A stretch of DNA of 64,000 nt from Versatilivorator sp963663845 (GTDB lineage Bacteria > Acidobacteriota > Terriglobia > Versatilivoradales > Versatilivoraceae), in assembly GCA_963663845.2 (NCBI GenBank), contig OY760650.2:3534001-3598000 (forward strand). Reading direction: 5' to 3'. The position numbers and the translations under genes were made by a program. Below the pieces are notes generated by a model, which was not told where the DNA came from, did no database searches, and saw nothing but the letters and a program-made list of their open reading frames with translations. Numbering within the stretch: the first letter of the stretch is position 1; each line of letters starts with the position of its first letter. Positions 8,983 to 16,831 of this stretch are shown here, one piece after another.

Positions 8983-9315
8983 GGGTCGGGTCTCCGGGTT
9001 TCAGGGAAGAAAGAGCAAGGGTCTGCGTGTTTTCGGGAAAATTGGAATCGGGCCGAGCTCCCGCGACCTGGCCCGGCCGGTCAGGGGAGCGGGACGCCGG
9101 CAGTACGGCAACCGCCCGCCTGATTATAGGCGGGCTTGCCGGAAACAAACGGAAAAAAGAGGAATCCACAACCATCGGCAGTTTCTTCCTCCAATGATCC
9201 GCCGGCCAGGGCGGGGGGCGGTGCTTTCCTGAAAAACATGCCCTTCTCCTCCGGCTCAAGTAGAATGGTCCCATGAAATTGCAGGAGCAATTCCACAAAC
9301 GGAAAGGAGATTGCA
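8983..9315. other. Divergent intergenic region between LDH2 and prohibitin-like genes
   Basis: The 333 bases hold no convincing gene. A perfect hairpin (CCCGCCT, six-base loop, AGGCGGG) lies at about 9116-9135 without a T-tract. TAGAAT at 9261-9266 could be a -10 for the rightward gene, but its -35 is poor. AAGGAG at 9303-9308 is an excellent ribosome binding site for the ATG at 9316 and decides that start over an internal Met ten codons later. Confidence 0.5.
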
Positions 9316-10158
9316 ATGGCAAGATATGCACGGGAGGAATTTCGCATGCCAGTTAACTTGGGAAGGATCATCGCCATGGGAGCGGTGGTGATTGTCGCCC
9401 TGATCATCGTCTCGGGAGCCTTCGGAACGGTAGGCGCCGGGCAGCGCGGCGTTCTGCTGCGATTCAATGCTCCGACCGGGGATATCCTGGACGAGGGCCT
9501 CTACTTCAAGGTTCCCTTCATCGAGGACGTGGTCCTGATGTCCACCCAGATCAACAAGTACACCGCGCCCGCGACCTCCTCCAGCAAGGATCTGCAGGTG
9601 GTGACCACCGAAGTCACCCTGAACTACCAGTTGAGGCCCAGCGAGGTTGCCGAGGTCTATCGCACCCTGAGGCGCAATTACGAAAATGTGGTGATTCAAC
9701 CCTATATCCAGGAAGCGGTGAAATCGACCACGGCCAACTACAATGCCGAAGAGCTCATCACCCAGCGGCCGGCAGTGAAGACCGCCTTGCAGGAACTGCT
9801 CTCGGATCGCTTGAAGCCGAGGGGCCTGGACGTAGTGCAGGTGTCGATCACCGATTTCCAGTTTTCGAACGCTTTCCAGCAGGCCATCGAGGCCAAGGTG
9901 ACGGCCGTCCAACAGGCTCTGGAAGCCGAGAACGCGCTTCGGCGGGTCGAATTCGAGGCCAAGCAGCAGATCGAGCAGGCCCGGGCCGAAGCCAAGGGAC
10001 TGGAACTCCAACGAGCTCAGGTGACCACCCAGTTGATCCAGTTGCGGCAAATCGAGGTTCAGAGGGCTGCCGTGGACAAGTGGAACGGAGTCATGCCGAC
10101 AGTGGTCACCAGCGGCGGTCCGGTGCCCATGCTGGACGTCTTCAAGTCGGGTCAGTGA
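9316..10158 (+). CDS. Prohibitin/SPFH (band 7) family membrane-anchored protein
   Basis: 280 residues. One transmembrane anchor at about 17-40 (GRIIAMGAVVIVALIIVSGA) follows a short basic head; the SPFH domain starts at GAGQRGVLLRFN and includes the characteristic GLYFKVPFIE, and a coiled coil rich in Ala, Glu and Gln fills about 195-245. This order is that of bacterial prohibitin homologues, which form large membrane-associated rings that organise lipid microdomains and modulate membrane proteases such as FtsH. Adjacent genes give no hint of the partner. Confidence 0.92.
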   Translation: MARYAREEFRMPVNLGRIIAMGAVVIVALIIVSGAFGTVGAGQRGVLLRFNAPTGDILDEGLYFKVPFIEDVVLMSTQINKYTAPATSSSKDLQVVTTEVTLNYQLRPSEVAEVYRTLRRNYENVVIQPYIQEAVKSTTANYNAEELITQRPAVKTALQELLSDRLKPRGLDVVQVSITDFQFSNAFQQAIEAKVTAVQQALEAENALRRVEFEAKQQIEQARAEAKGLELQRAQVTTQLIQLRQIEVQRAAVDKWNGVMPTVVTSGGPVPMLDVFKSGQ

Positions 10159-10169
10159 CGCGCCCCTCC

Positions 10170-10368
10170 GGGAGCGCGGGCGTCTCGCCCGCATCCTCTG
10201 CGTTGGGTAGCCGCTCAGTTTCCCGGTGATGCGGCGCCCGGTCACCCTGCCGCCGGGAACCCCATGGGCCCGGCTGAAGCAGAATCGTGGCGCCGTTGCC
10301 GGTCGAGCCGGGTGGAAGAGAGGGGTGAGGCTGTGCCAGTGTTGTGCGGGCGGGACGCCCGCGCTCCC
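10170..10368 (-). repeat. Family-1 element, 199 bp, reverse orientation
   Basis: Bounded by two 23-bp palindromes at 10170-10192 and 10346-10368, the second being the reverse complement of the first apart from one C/T difference. The interior matches, in reverse complement, the units at 19271, 26224 and 40558. A flank at about 10410-10460 carries repeated TATTCGTGT/CATTCGTGG motifs that also border other copies. Together these fill the 395-base gap 10159-10553; no gene is seen there. Confidence 0.9.
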
Positions 10369-10553
10369 GGATGGGCTTCATCCCATGACAGCGTCGCACC
10401 AAGGGATGTCCGTCGTTATTCGTGTCTATTCGTGTCTATTCGTGTTCATTCGTGGTTCGTCTTTTCGGCAGGGCAGGGGGCGGGACCTCGTCTGCAACCC
10501 CGGGTCAGTGCCTGAACACGATCCCGTCAGCCTCGGGAGTTGGGGAGAGGTTG

Positions 10554-12749
10554 TCAGCGGGGTTCGGCTTCCAGCAGCCGGGAGAGGAAGTCCCGGACCG
10601 CGGCCGGATCGGGCAGGCGGTGGCCGGCGCGGCTCTCGCCGGAGCCGACGTGGATGGCGAAGCTCCCGGGCGGCAGGGCCGCGAACAGCTCTTCGTCGGA
10701 CCGGTCGTCTCCCACCGCCAGGATGGCCCGGTCTCCTTCTCCCACCTTGGTCAGCGAGGGGACGACCATCCCCTTGTGGATGCCCTGGGCACGCACCTCC
10801 ACCACCTTGTGGCCCATCACCATTTCGGCGGACAGACCCGGCAAGACTCCTTCCATCCGATTTTGGAGATGCCGGGCATGGGCCTTGCCCAGCTCGGGGT
10901 CGGCCATGCGGTAGTGCCAGGCCAGTCCCGCGCTCTTTCGCTCGATCAGCGAGCCCGGCGTCGAGGAGGCGAACTGCTCCAGAATGGGCAGAACGACCTC
11001 TTTCCACTGGGAGTCGTCCGGGCTGTTGCGTCGCCAGGGGCTTCCCGGTTCGGGGCGGGACCAGAAGCCATGCTCGGCGTGCAGCCCGATGGGCATGCCG
11101 CCCAGCCAGCTTTCCAGCACGGGGGCGGGACGGCCGCTGACGATGTGAACGGCGGTGCCCGGCCGCGCCGCCAGCGCCTGGAGCAGCTTCTTCACCTCGG
11201 GGTCGGGAACGGCCAACTGGGGCGAGCTGGCCAGGGGCACCAGCGTGCCGTCGTAGTCCAGCAACAGCAGCAAGCGGTCGGAGCGGCTCAGCTTCTCGAG
11301 CATGGCCTCCATCCTGGCATGGGCCGACTGCGCCTCCACCGGTTGGGTGGTGACTCCCGGAGCCGTTTCGAGAGCCTCTATGAAACTGTTGGCCCAGCGG
11401 TAGCAGTCGTAGGTCAGCACGCGGCTGCGCAACACCCGCATGCGGGCCCGCCGTTCTTCCTCCGGAAGCGAGAGACTGTTGCTGATGGTGGCGGCCACTC
11501 CGTCGATGTCGAAGGGGTTGACCGACACGGCTTCCCGCAGCTCTTCGGCGGCCCCGGCAAACTCGCTCAGCATCAGAATGCCGTCTTCATCGGGGCGGGA
11601 GGCCACAAACTCCTTGGCCACCAGGTTCATTCCGTCCCGCAGGGGAGTGACCAGCATCAGGTCGGCCGAGCGGTAGAGCGCCACCAGCTCGGTCTGGGGT
11701 ATGGAGCGGTAGAGGTAGTGTATGGGCACCGAGTTTACGGTGGCGTGGGCGCCGTTGATCCGGCCCACCAGTTCGTCGAGACTCTGCCGGTATTGCTCGT
11801 AGGAGTCGACCCGGGTGCGAGAGGGCACCACGATCTGAATCAGGCGCACCTTGTCCCTCAACCCGGGCTCCCGCTCCAGCAATCGATCCATGGCCAGCAT
11901 GCGCCGCGGCAGTCCCTTGGTGTAATCGAGGCGGTCCACCCCCAGGATCAGCTTGCGCCCCCCGCACTCCTGCCGCACCGCCTCCGCCTTGGCCAGCACC
12001 GATTCCCCTTCGGCCAGCCGGCCGAACTCGGCGGCATCGACGCCGATGGGAAAGACTCCCATGAGGATCTTCCGTTCCTCGAAGGTCAGCATTTCGCCCT
12101 GGGACTCCACTCCCAGAACCAGCAGGATGGCCCGCGCGAAATGCCGCATGTAGGAGAAGGTGTGGAATCCGACCAGATCGGCTCCCAGGATGCCCTCCAG
12201 CATCTGGCTGCGCCAGGGGAGGATGCGGAACACTTCGGAGGAAGGAAAGGGGATGTGCAGGAAGAATCCGATTCTGGCCTGGGGGAGCAGGCGGCGCAGC
12301 ATGGCGGGCACCAGGGTGAGCTGGTAATCGTGGACCCAGACCAGGTCCCCGGTTCGGTATTCCCGGGCGACCACTTCGGCAAAGCGCCGGTTGACTTCCC
12401 GGTAGGTCTCCCAGTGCCTCCAGGCGTCCCGTTGAATCAGGTCTGTCTGATAGTGGAACAGAGGCCAGATCACGCCGTTGGAGAAGGCCTCGTAGTATCG
12501 GTTGATCTCGCTCCGGGTCAGGTAGACGGGCACCGCCCGCAGGTCCGCCAGCTCCTTTTCCAGGTGGGAGCGCTGGCCCTCCCGGCTCGAGACCTCGCCC
12601 GGCCAACCCACCCAGAGAGATTCCCCCGATTGGTGAGGGCCGCGCAGGCCGGTCGCCAGGCCTCCGATGGACTCGCTCACCCGGATTTTGCCCTGCTCCG
12701 ACCTCACAGTGATGGGCAGTCGGTTGGAGACGATCAGGAGTCGGCTCAT
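10554..12749 (-). CDS. otsAB: Bifunctional trehalose-6-phosphate synthase / trehalose-6-phosphate phosphatase
   Basis: 731 residues, a fusion of GT20 OtsA (about 1-465) and HAD-type OtsB (about 490-731). OtsA features: N-terminal glycine loop SIGGLATGL, WVHDYQL for sugar-phosphate binding, GVDRLDYTKG for nucleotide-sugar binding, and PLRDGMNLVAKEF near the active site. OtsB features: HAD motif I LLDYDGTL, with Asp nucleophile, and motif III GDDRSDEELF. The protein makes trehalose from UDP-glucose and glucose-6-phosphate via trehalose-6-P, for osmotic and desiccation protection. It stands alone, with family-1 repeat downstream and a 263-base gap upstream that carries a solo end of the family-2 repeat (about 12870-12890). 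Fused versions are common in eukaryotes and several bacterial phyla. Confidence 0.96.
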   Translation of the reverse strand: MSRLLIVSNRLPITVRSEQGKIRVSESIGGLATGLRGPHQSGESLWVGWPGEVSSREGQRSHLEKELADLRAVPVYLTRSEINRYYEAFSNGVIWPLFHYQTDLIQRDAWRHWETYREVNRRFAEVVAREYRTGDLVWVHDYQLTLVPAMLRRLLPQARIGFFLHIPFPSSEVFRILPWRSQMLEGILGADLVGFHTFSYMRHFARAILLVLGVESQGEMLTFEERKILMGVFPIGVDAAEFGRLAEGESVLAKAEAVRQECGGRKLILGVDRLDYTKGLPRRMLAMDRLLEREPGLRDKVRLIQIVVPSRTRVDSYEQYRQSLDELVGRINGAHATVNSVPIHYLYRSIPQTELVALYRSADLMLVTPLRDGMNLVAKEFVASRPDEDGILMLSEFAGAAEELREAVSVNPFDIDGVAATISNSLSLPEEERRARMRVLRSRVLTYDCYRWANSFIEALETAPGVTTQPVEAQSAHARMEAMLEKLSRSDRLLLLLDYDGTLVPLASSPQLAVPDPEVKKLLQALAARPGTAVHIVSGRPAPVLESWLGGMPIGLHAEHGFWSRPEPGSPWRRNSPDDSQWKEVVLPILEQFASSTPGSLIERKSAGLAWHYRMADPELGKAHARHLQNRMEGVLPGLSAEMVMGHKVVEVRAQGIHKGMVVPSLTKVGEGDRAILAVGDDRSDEELFAALPPGSFAIHVGSGESRAGHRLPDPAAVRDFLSRLLEAEPR

Positions 12750-13012
12750 GGTGGAGTGATCGAATCGGGGACGGCGTTGGAATGAGCGAGCGGTGAGAGA
12801 CGGGGCTGCCGGCGGAACGGTCAGTCCGTTCAGGCATTGTATTGGAACCGTCGGCCGTCTTCAAGGCAGGGCCATCCCACGCTGAACCCCATTCAACCTT
12901 CTTCCTTCTTCCTTCAAAGCCGGTATTTTTTTCGGAAGCGAGCCAGGGATCTGGTGCAACCGCCGGAGGACTGTCGTACACTCTCGATTCAGGGTAACCA
13001 TGGGAGGGTGAG

Positions 13013-13918
13013 ATGAAGCAGAGGCAAGTCTACGTCAACGGGGAGATGGTGCCGGAAGAGGAAGCCAGGATTTCGATTTTCGACAGCGCGGTCCTGATTG
13101 GGGATTCGGTGATCGAGACGGCCCGAACCTTCCATCGCAAGCTGTTTCGCTGGCCGGAGCACCGCGACCGCCTGCTTCGCTCCATCAAGGCCGCCAGGAT
13201 GGACTTCGGCCTGACGATCGAGGAGCTGGATCGGGTGACCCAGAAGTTCCTGGAGGACAACCTGCCGACCCTGGAAGAGGGCGACGAAGCCGGCGTGGGG
13301 CACCTGGTCAGCCGCGGCCGCATGGGGCTGGTGCTGCCCCCCACCGAGTCGACCTTCGTGATGTATTTCTATCCTCTGTCTACCGGACTGAAGGCGAAGG
13401 CGGGCTACTACGACAAGGGACTGCACGTGGTGACGCCGCCGACCCGACACATGCACCCGCTGACCATCGATCCCAAGATCAAGTACCGCAGCCGCCTGCA
13501 CTTCTCACTGGCCGACGCCGAGGCCCGGCTGATCGATCCCGAGGCTCTGCCCCTGATGCTGGACCACCAGGGAAACTTGGCCGAGGGCACGGGCTGGAAT
13601 TTCTTCGTGGTGAATCGAGGAGAGGTGTTGACCCCCAGCGAGCGGAACATCCTGCAGGGGGTGAGCCGGCTGACCACCATCGAGCTGGCACGCGGACTGG
13701 GCCTGACCGTCAGGGAGACGGATATTCAGCCCTACCACGCCACCACCGCCGACGAGGCCTTCATGACCTCCACCTCGCTGTGCATGATGCCGGTCACACG
13801 ATTCAACGGACAGCCGATCGGAGACGGCAGGCCGGGACCCTGCACCCAGCGACTGATAGAGCGCTGGAAGGAGTACCTGGACTTCGACTTCGTCGCCCAC
13901 GCCAGGCGATGGGCGTAG
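13013..13918 (+). CDS. Class IV PLP aminotransferase (branched-chain/D-amino-acid aminotransferase family)
   Basis: 301 residues. The N-terminal VYVNGEMVPEEEARISIFD..V..GDSVIET is the class IV signature; the PLP lysine is in DPKIKYRSRLHF at about 155-166, followed by the usual LMLDHQGNLAEGTGWNFFVV and the phosphate-binding ILQGVSRLTTIELA. Family members include IlvE, D-alanine aminotransferase and aminodeoxychorismate lyase. The sequence looks nearest to the IlvE-like group but lacks adjacent ilv genes, so the amino acid is undecided. GGGAGGGTGAG precedes the ATG. It is convergent with the PQQ-type gene 70 bases away. Confidence 0.88.
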   Translation: MKQRQVYVNGEMVPEEEARISIFDSAVLIGDSVIETARTFHRKLFRWPEHRDRLLRSIKAARMDFGLTIEELDRVTQKFLEDNLPTLEEGDEAGVGHLVSRGRMGLVLPPTESTFVMYFYPLSTGLKAKAGYYDKGLHVVTPPTRHMHPLTIDPKIKYRSRLHFSLADAEARLIDPEALPLMLDHQGNLAEGTGWNFFVVNRGEVLTPSERNILQGVSRLTTIELARGLGLTVRETDIQPYHATTADEAFMTSTSLCMMPVTRFNGQPIGDGRPGPCTQRLIERWKEYLDFDFVAHARRWA

Positions 13919-13988
13919 CGCGTGCTTCCCTCGGCCGGGCAGGCCAGGTCCGTTGAGAGAACAGTGGCTGAGTTCAGCGCCGGAGAGC

Positions 13989-15251
13989 TCAGCGGCGGCG
14001 CTGCCCGATGCAGAAGAGTCGCTCGGCCGTCCTGATGAAGATCTGGCCGTCGGAAATGGCCGGAGAGCTGAGGCAGTAGTCGTCCAGCGGGTTTTCGGCC
14101 AGGATCTTGAATTCGGGCCCCGCCTCGACCACGCTGGTCACCCCGTCCTCGTTGCTCACGTAGATCTTGCCGTCGGCCAGTACCGGCGAGGAACTGTAGG
14201 TCCCCGGTCTGAGCCGTTGCCCTCCCCAGATCTGCTTGCCGCTCCTGGCATCCAGGCACCACATGATCCCCTTGTCGCCGACGGAGTAGAAATAGGTCCC
14301 GTCGGAGACCGGAGTGGGGACGTCGGGGCCGTTCTCGAACGACCAGACGCGATGGCTGCGGCTGACGTCTCCGCGTCCGCCCGGTCGAAGGGCCATCAAG
14401 GGCTTCACCCGGGTGGGCACGTAGACCAGCCCGGCGGCGACCACCGGCGAGGCGACCACCCGAAAGTAACGGTTGTTGGTGGGATTGAACCCGTTCACCC
14501 GCCAGAGCTCCCGGCCCGTTTCCAGTTCGTGGCCGGTGGCGCTGTCTCCTCCGGTGATCACCAGTTCCAGGCCCTTGGCGGTGGGGGCCAGGGTCGGAGT
14601 GGTGTAGGAATCGGGCGATTCATGGATGGCCTCGGTGGGCCGCTCCACCTTCCACGAGGTCTTGCCGTTGGCGCCGTCGACTCGCAGGACGTAGGAGGGA
14701 TCATCGGTCTTCATTCCGTGCAGGACCTGGATGAAGAGGTCTCCCTGGTGCAGCAGCGGAGAGGAGGCGTAGCCGTGGTTCAGCCCGAACTTTCCGTAGT
14801 CCTGCTGGATGTCGCGGGCCCATAGAAGCTCTCCGTCCAGGGTGAATCCCTTGAGGACGCCGGTCCCGGTCATGACGAAGATCGATTGGCCGTCGGTGAC
14901 CGGGGAGGGGGAGGACATGTTCTGCTTGCGCATCTTGACGTTTCCCTGACCCAGGCTCCGCTTCCACTTCAAGGCGCCCTTGTCGCGGTCGACGCACCAC
15001 AGGTAGAGGTCGGCGCCGTCAGCCACGTTGAGAAAGACGGAATCGCCCCAGACAATGGGGGTGGAGCCGCTGAATTCGGGCAACGCCAGCTCCCAGGTGA
15101 TGTTGGTCCGCCGGTCCCAGGAGACGGGCAAGGCTTTCTCGGGGCTGATGCCGTCCAGCGTGGGGCCCCTCCATTGCGGCCAGTTTCCGGCCTGCGACTG
15201 CTGCAGAAGAATCAAGGCGACAACCAGCGCTGGAAGCGTTCTCCACACCAT
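13989..15251 (-). CDS. Secreted PQQ-like beta-propeller repeat protein
   Basis: 420 residues. The start is chosen at MVWRTLPALVVALILLQQSQA, a signal peptide with cleavage after QSQA, rather than an open extension upstream. The mature part begins NWPQWRGP, typical of the secreted propeller proteins abundant in Acidobacteriota and Planctomycetes, and contains repeated blades ending in patterns such as LYLWCVDRDKGALKWKR, MWCLDARSGKQIWGG and ADGKIYVSNEDG. No dehydrogenase catalytic residues or haem motif are seen, so it is probably a binding or scaffolding propeller rather than a quinoprotein dehydrogenase. Function is unknown. Confidence 0.88.
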   Translation of the reverse strand: MVWRTLPALVVALILLQQSQAGNWPQWRGPTLDGISPEKALPVSWDRRTNITWELALPEFSGSTPIVWGDSVFLNVADGADLYLWCVDRDKGALKWKRSLGQGNVKMRKQNMSSPSPVTDGQSIFVMTGTGVLKGFTLDGELLWARDIQQDYGKFGLNHGYASSPLLHQGDLFIQVLHGMKTDDPSYVLRVDGANGKTSWKVERPTEAIHESPDSYTTPTLAPTAKGLELVITGGDSATGHELETGRELWRVNGFNPTNNRYFRVVASPVVAAGLVYVPTRVKPLMALRPGGRGDVSRSHRVWSFENGPDVPTPVSDGTYFYSVGDKGIMWCLDARSGKQIWGGQRLRPGTYSSSPVLADGKIYVSNEDGVTSVVEAGPEFKILAENPLDDYCLSSPAISDGQIFIRTAERLFCIGQRRR

Positions 15252-15480
15252 GGCACTCCTCCGTGTTCCGCCGGGAATTTCCCCGGCTCCTAGTGGATTG
15301 ATTCTGGAGCCTTGCGGCCCATCCAGGGCCATCGAACCGGGTGAGATGACCGGAATCTCTGCATCAATGCGTCCGGCTCTTTGACAGGCCAAGGCCCCGA
15401 TCTTACATATTCAGTGAAACGTAGTTGAGCGGTCACAATCAGGACCGGAGTAACAAAACTCAAAATCAGGAGGTTTCCAA

Positions 15481-15951
15481 ATGTTAGCACTTTCCAGAAG
15501 GCTGTTTAACGACTTTCCCTCCTTCGACCGGCAGGTCGATCGATTCTTCAACGATGCCTGGAACCGGGATATCCGGATCTTGCCGAGCTTCCGAGTCTTT
15601 CGTCCCGAGCTCGACGCCTTCGAGAGGGACGGGCAGCACGTCTACCGGCTGGCTCTGCCCGGCGTGGAGGCGGCGGACGTCGATCTTTCGGTGGTCGACG
15701 GCAGGCTGACGGTGCAGGTGGAGCGCAAGGAGCCGGGCGACGTCAACCAGGACGACTGGCACGTGAAGGGCTTTTCCTACGGCAAGTATGAGCAGACCCT
15801 GCTCTTGCCGAAGGGAACCGACCTGGACCGGATCGAAGCGTCCTTCCACAACGGGGTGCTGGAAATCACCGCGCCCCTGGCCCCGGCCGCCCTGCCGAAG
15901 AAGATCGAGGTGAAGGGTCTCGGCGGCAGGAAGCTGAAAGCCACCGCCTGA
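15481..15951 (+). CDS. hsp20: Small heat shock protein, Hsp20/alpha-crystallin family
   Basis: 156 residues, normal for bacterial Hsp20. The alpha-crystallin domain runs from about 45 to 140 (ELDAFERDGQHVYRLALPGV, GRLTVQVERKE, then FSYGKYEQTLLLP with the conserved aromatic-turn, and the A-x-x-x-G-V-L-E-I motif as ASFHNGVLEI). The C-terminal KKIEVKGL is a weak version of the I-x-I tail used for oligomer assembly. It holds denaturing proteins in a refoldable state in the cytoplasm. AGGAGG at 15469-15474 precedes the ATG, and a strong terminator follows the stop, so it is a single-gene transcript. No CIRCE element was seen upstream. Confidence 0.95.
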   Translation: MLALSRRLFNDFPSFDRQVDRFFNDAWNRDIRILPSFRVFRPELDAFERDGQHVYRLALPGVEAADVDLSVVDGRLTVQVERKEPGDVNQDDWHVKGFSYGKYEQTLLLPKGTDLDRIEASFHNGVLEITAPLAPAALPKKIEVKGLGGRKLKATA

Positions 15952-15985
15952 ATCCGCCGGTCGGCGCCAAGGCGCCGTTTCCGAA

Positions 15986-16016
15986 AGGGGTCTGGATCTT
16001 CCAGGCCCCTTTTTTT
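15986..16016 (+). terminator. Rho-independent terminator after hsp20
   Basis: AGGGGTCTGG, loop ATCTT, CCAGGCCCCT followed by seven T in a row. Ten-base stem with a single T-G wobble; this is the clearest intrinsic terminator in the window. Confidence 0.9.
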
Positions 16017-16081
16017 AATAATTTATTCAGCAGTCTGCCTTCAGGCGGTTGCGGTGGAGAAAGTCCTGGGCTGCGTGTATA

Positions 16082-16110
16082 TTGCAACGCGCACCGTTGC
16101 ATGTTACAAT
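16082..16110 (+). promoter_or_regulatory. Promoter with overlapping palindromic operator for the higBA pair
   Basis: TTGCAA (16082-16087), exactly 17 bases, then TACAAT (16105-16110). The spacer carries a perfect inverted repeat TGCAACG-CGCAC-CGTTGCA (16083-16101), well placed to be the HigA autoregulatory operator. The toxin ATG at 16116 falls about where transcription would begin, suggesting a leaderless or nearly leaderless message. Confidence 0.6.
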
Positions 16111-16115
16111 TTCTC

Positions 16116-16384
16116 ATGATCGAGAGTTTTCGACACCGAGGTCTGAAGCGGCTCTATGAGCAGGGAGACGGCAGCAAAATTCGCGCCGACCAACGCAACC
16201 GCATCAACGATGTGCTGCTCCATCTGGACCACGCTCAATCCCCCGGTGATCTCGATTTGCCGGGCACCCACTCAAGGGTGACCTGAAGGGCTACTGGAGC
16301 GTGATGATCTCTGGCAACTGGCGCATCGTCTTCCGCTTTGAGGACGGCGATACCTATGATATCGACTTGGTCGACTACCACTAA
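16116..16384 (+). pseudogene. higB: HigB-family (RelE-like) toxin gene disrupted by a single frameshift
   Basis: The frame from ATG 16116 gives MIESFRHRGLKRLYEQGDGSKI and on to LDLPGT, then leaves the family and stops with TGA at 16284-16286. From about 16266 a second frame continues HPLKGDLKGYWSVMISGNWR and on to DIDLVDYH and TAA at 16384, which is the canonical C-terminal half of HigB, including the GNWRI core and the D-x-D-Y-H tail. The total length, 269 bases, is one short of a multiple of three, so one deleted base (or two inserted) near LPG-HPLKG explains it. HigB cleaves mRNA on the ribosome; as written this copy cannot make a full toxin. Confidence 0.85.
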
Positions 16385-16403
16385 AAGACAAGGAGCAACA
16401 GCC

Positions 16404-16700
16404 ATGCCCATGAAGAACCCGCCGCATCCGGGCCGCTCGATCAAGGACGCCTGTTTGGAGCCGCTCGGTATCAATATAACCGAAGGCGCGAAGGTCTTGG
16501 GCGTCACCCGCAATACGCTCTCGCGCGTGATCAACGGCCAGAACGGAATTTCCCCCGATATGGCGATCCGCCTGGAGAAGGCCGGATGGTCCAAAGCCGA
16601 CCATTGGCTGCGCCTGCAAACCGCCTACGAGTTGGCGCAAGCGCGCAAGGACCAGGATCGCATCAAGGTAGAGCGCTACGAGCCGCAGCCGGCGACCTAG
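16404..16700 (+). CDS. higA: HigA-family antitoxin
   Basis: 98 residues starting MPMKNPPHPG, with AAGGAGC spaced properly upstream. It contains the HigA lead PHPGRSIKDACLEPLG, an HTH (EGAKVLGVTRNTLSRVING) and the LEKAGWSKADHWLRLQTAYEL tail that binds the toxin. It lies 19 bases after the toxin remnant in the typical toxin-first order. It should repress its own promoter through the palindrome upstream. It is intact although its toxin is broken, and is a distinct homologue of the orphan HigA-like gene at 4.2-4.4 kb. Confidence 0.93.
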   Translation: MPMKNPPHPGRSIKDACLEPLGINITEGAKVLGVTRNTLSRVINGQNGISPDMAIRLEKAGWSKADHWLRLQTAYELAQARKDQDRIKVERYEPQPAT

Positions 16701-16831
16701 GCGGCTACTCGTCTACGCCACCGGCAGGACGAGTCCCCAATAGCACATCAACATCTACAGCAGCCTGCGCAGGCGGCGATTCAGCCGCCCTGTCCAGGAA
16801 AACACTGCCATTTGCAAGGGCGGATACGGCC

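Noticed and set aside
9116..9135. Hairpin CCCGCCT/AGGCGGG considered as a terminator
   Set aside because: No T-tract on either strand and it lies between divergent genes, upstream of both.
10422..12785. A 787-codon open frame on the plus strand opposite trehalose synthase/phosphatase
   Set aside because: It is an antisense shadow of a GC-rich gene: no recognisable domain, rich in His, Gly and Gln, and the opposite strand encodes a perfect OtsA-OtsB. Similar long antisense frames occur opposite MnmA/desulfurase (2618-3943), the TPR protease (20884-22872), sialidase (43326-45146) and BCCT (59239-60600).
13989..15251. PQQ propeller as a quinoprotein alcohol dehydrogenase
   Set aside because: Too short, with no catalytic Asp/disulfide region and no cytochrome domain; only propeller blades are seen.
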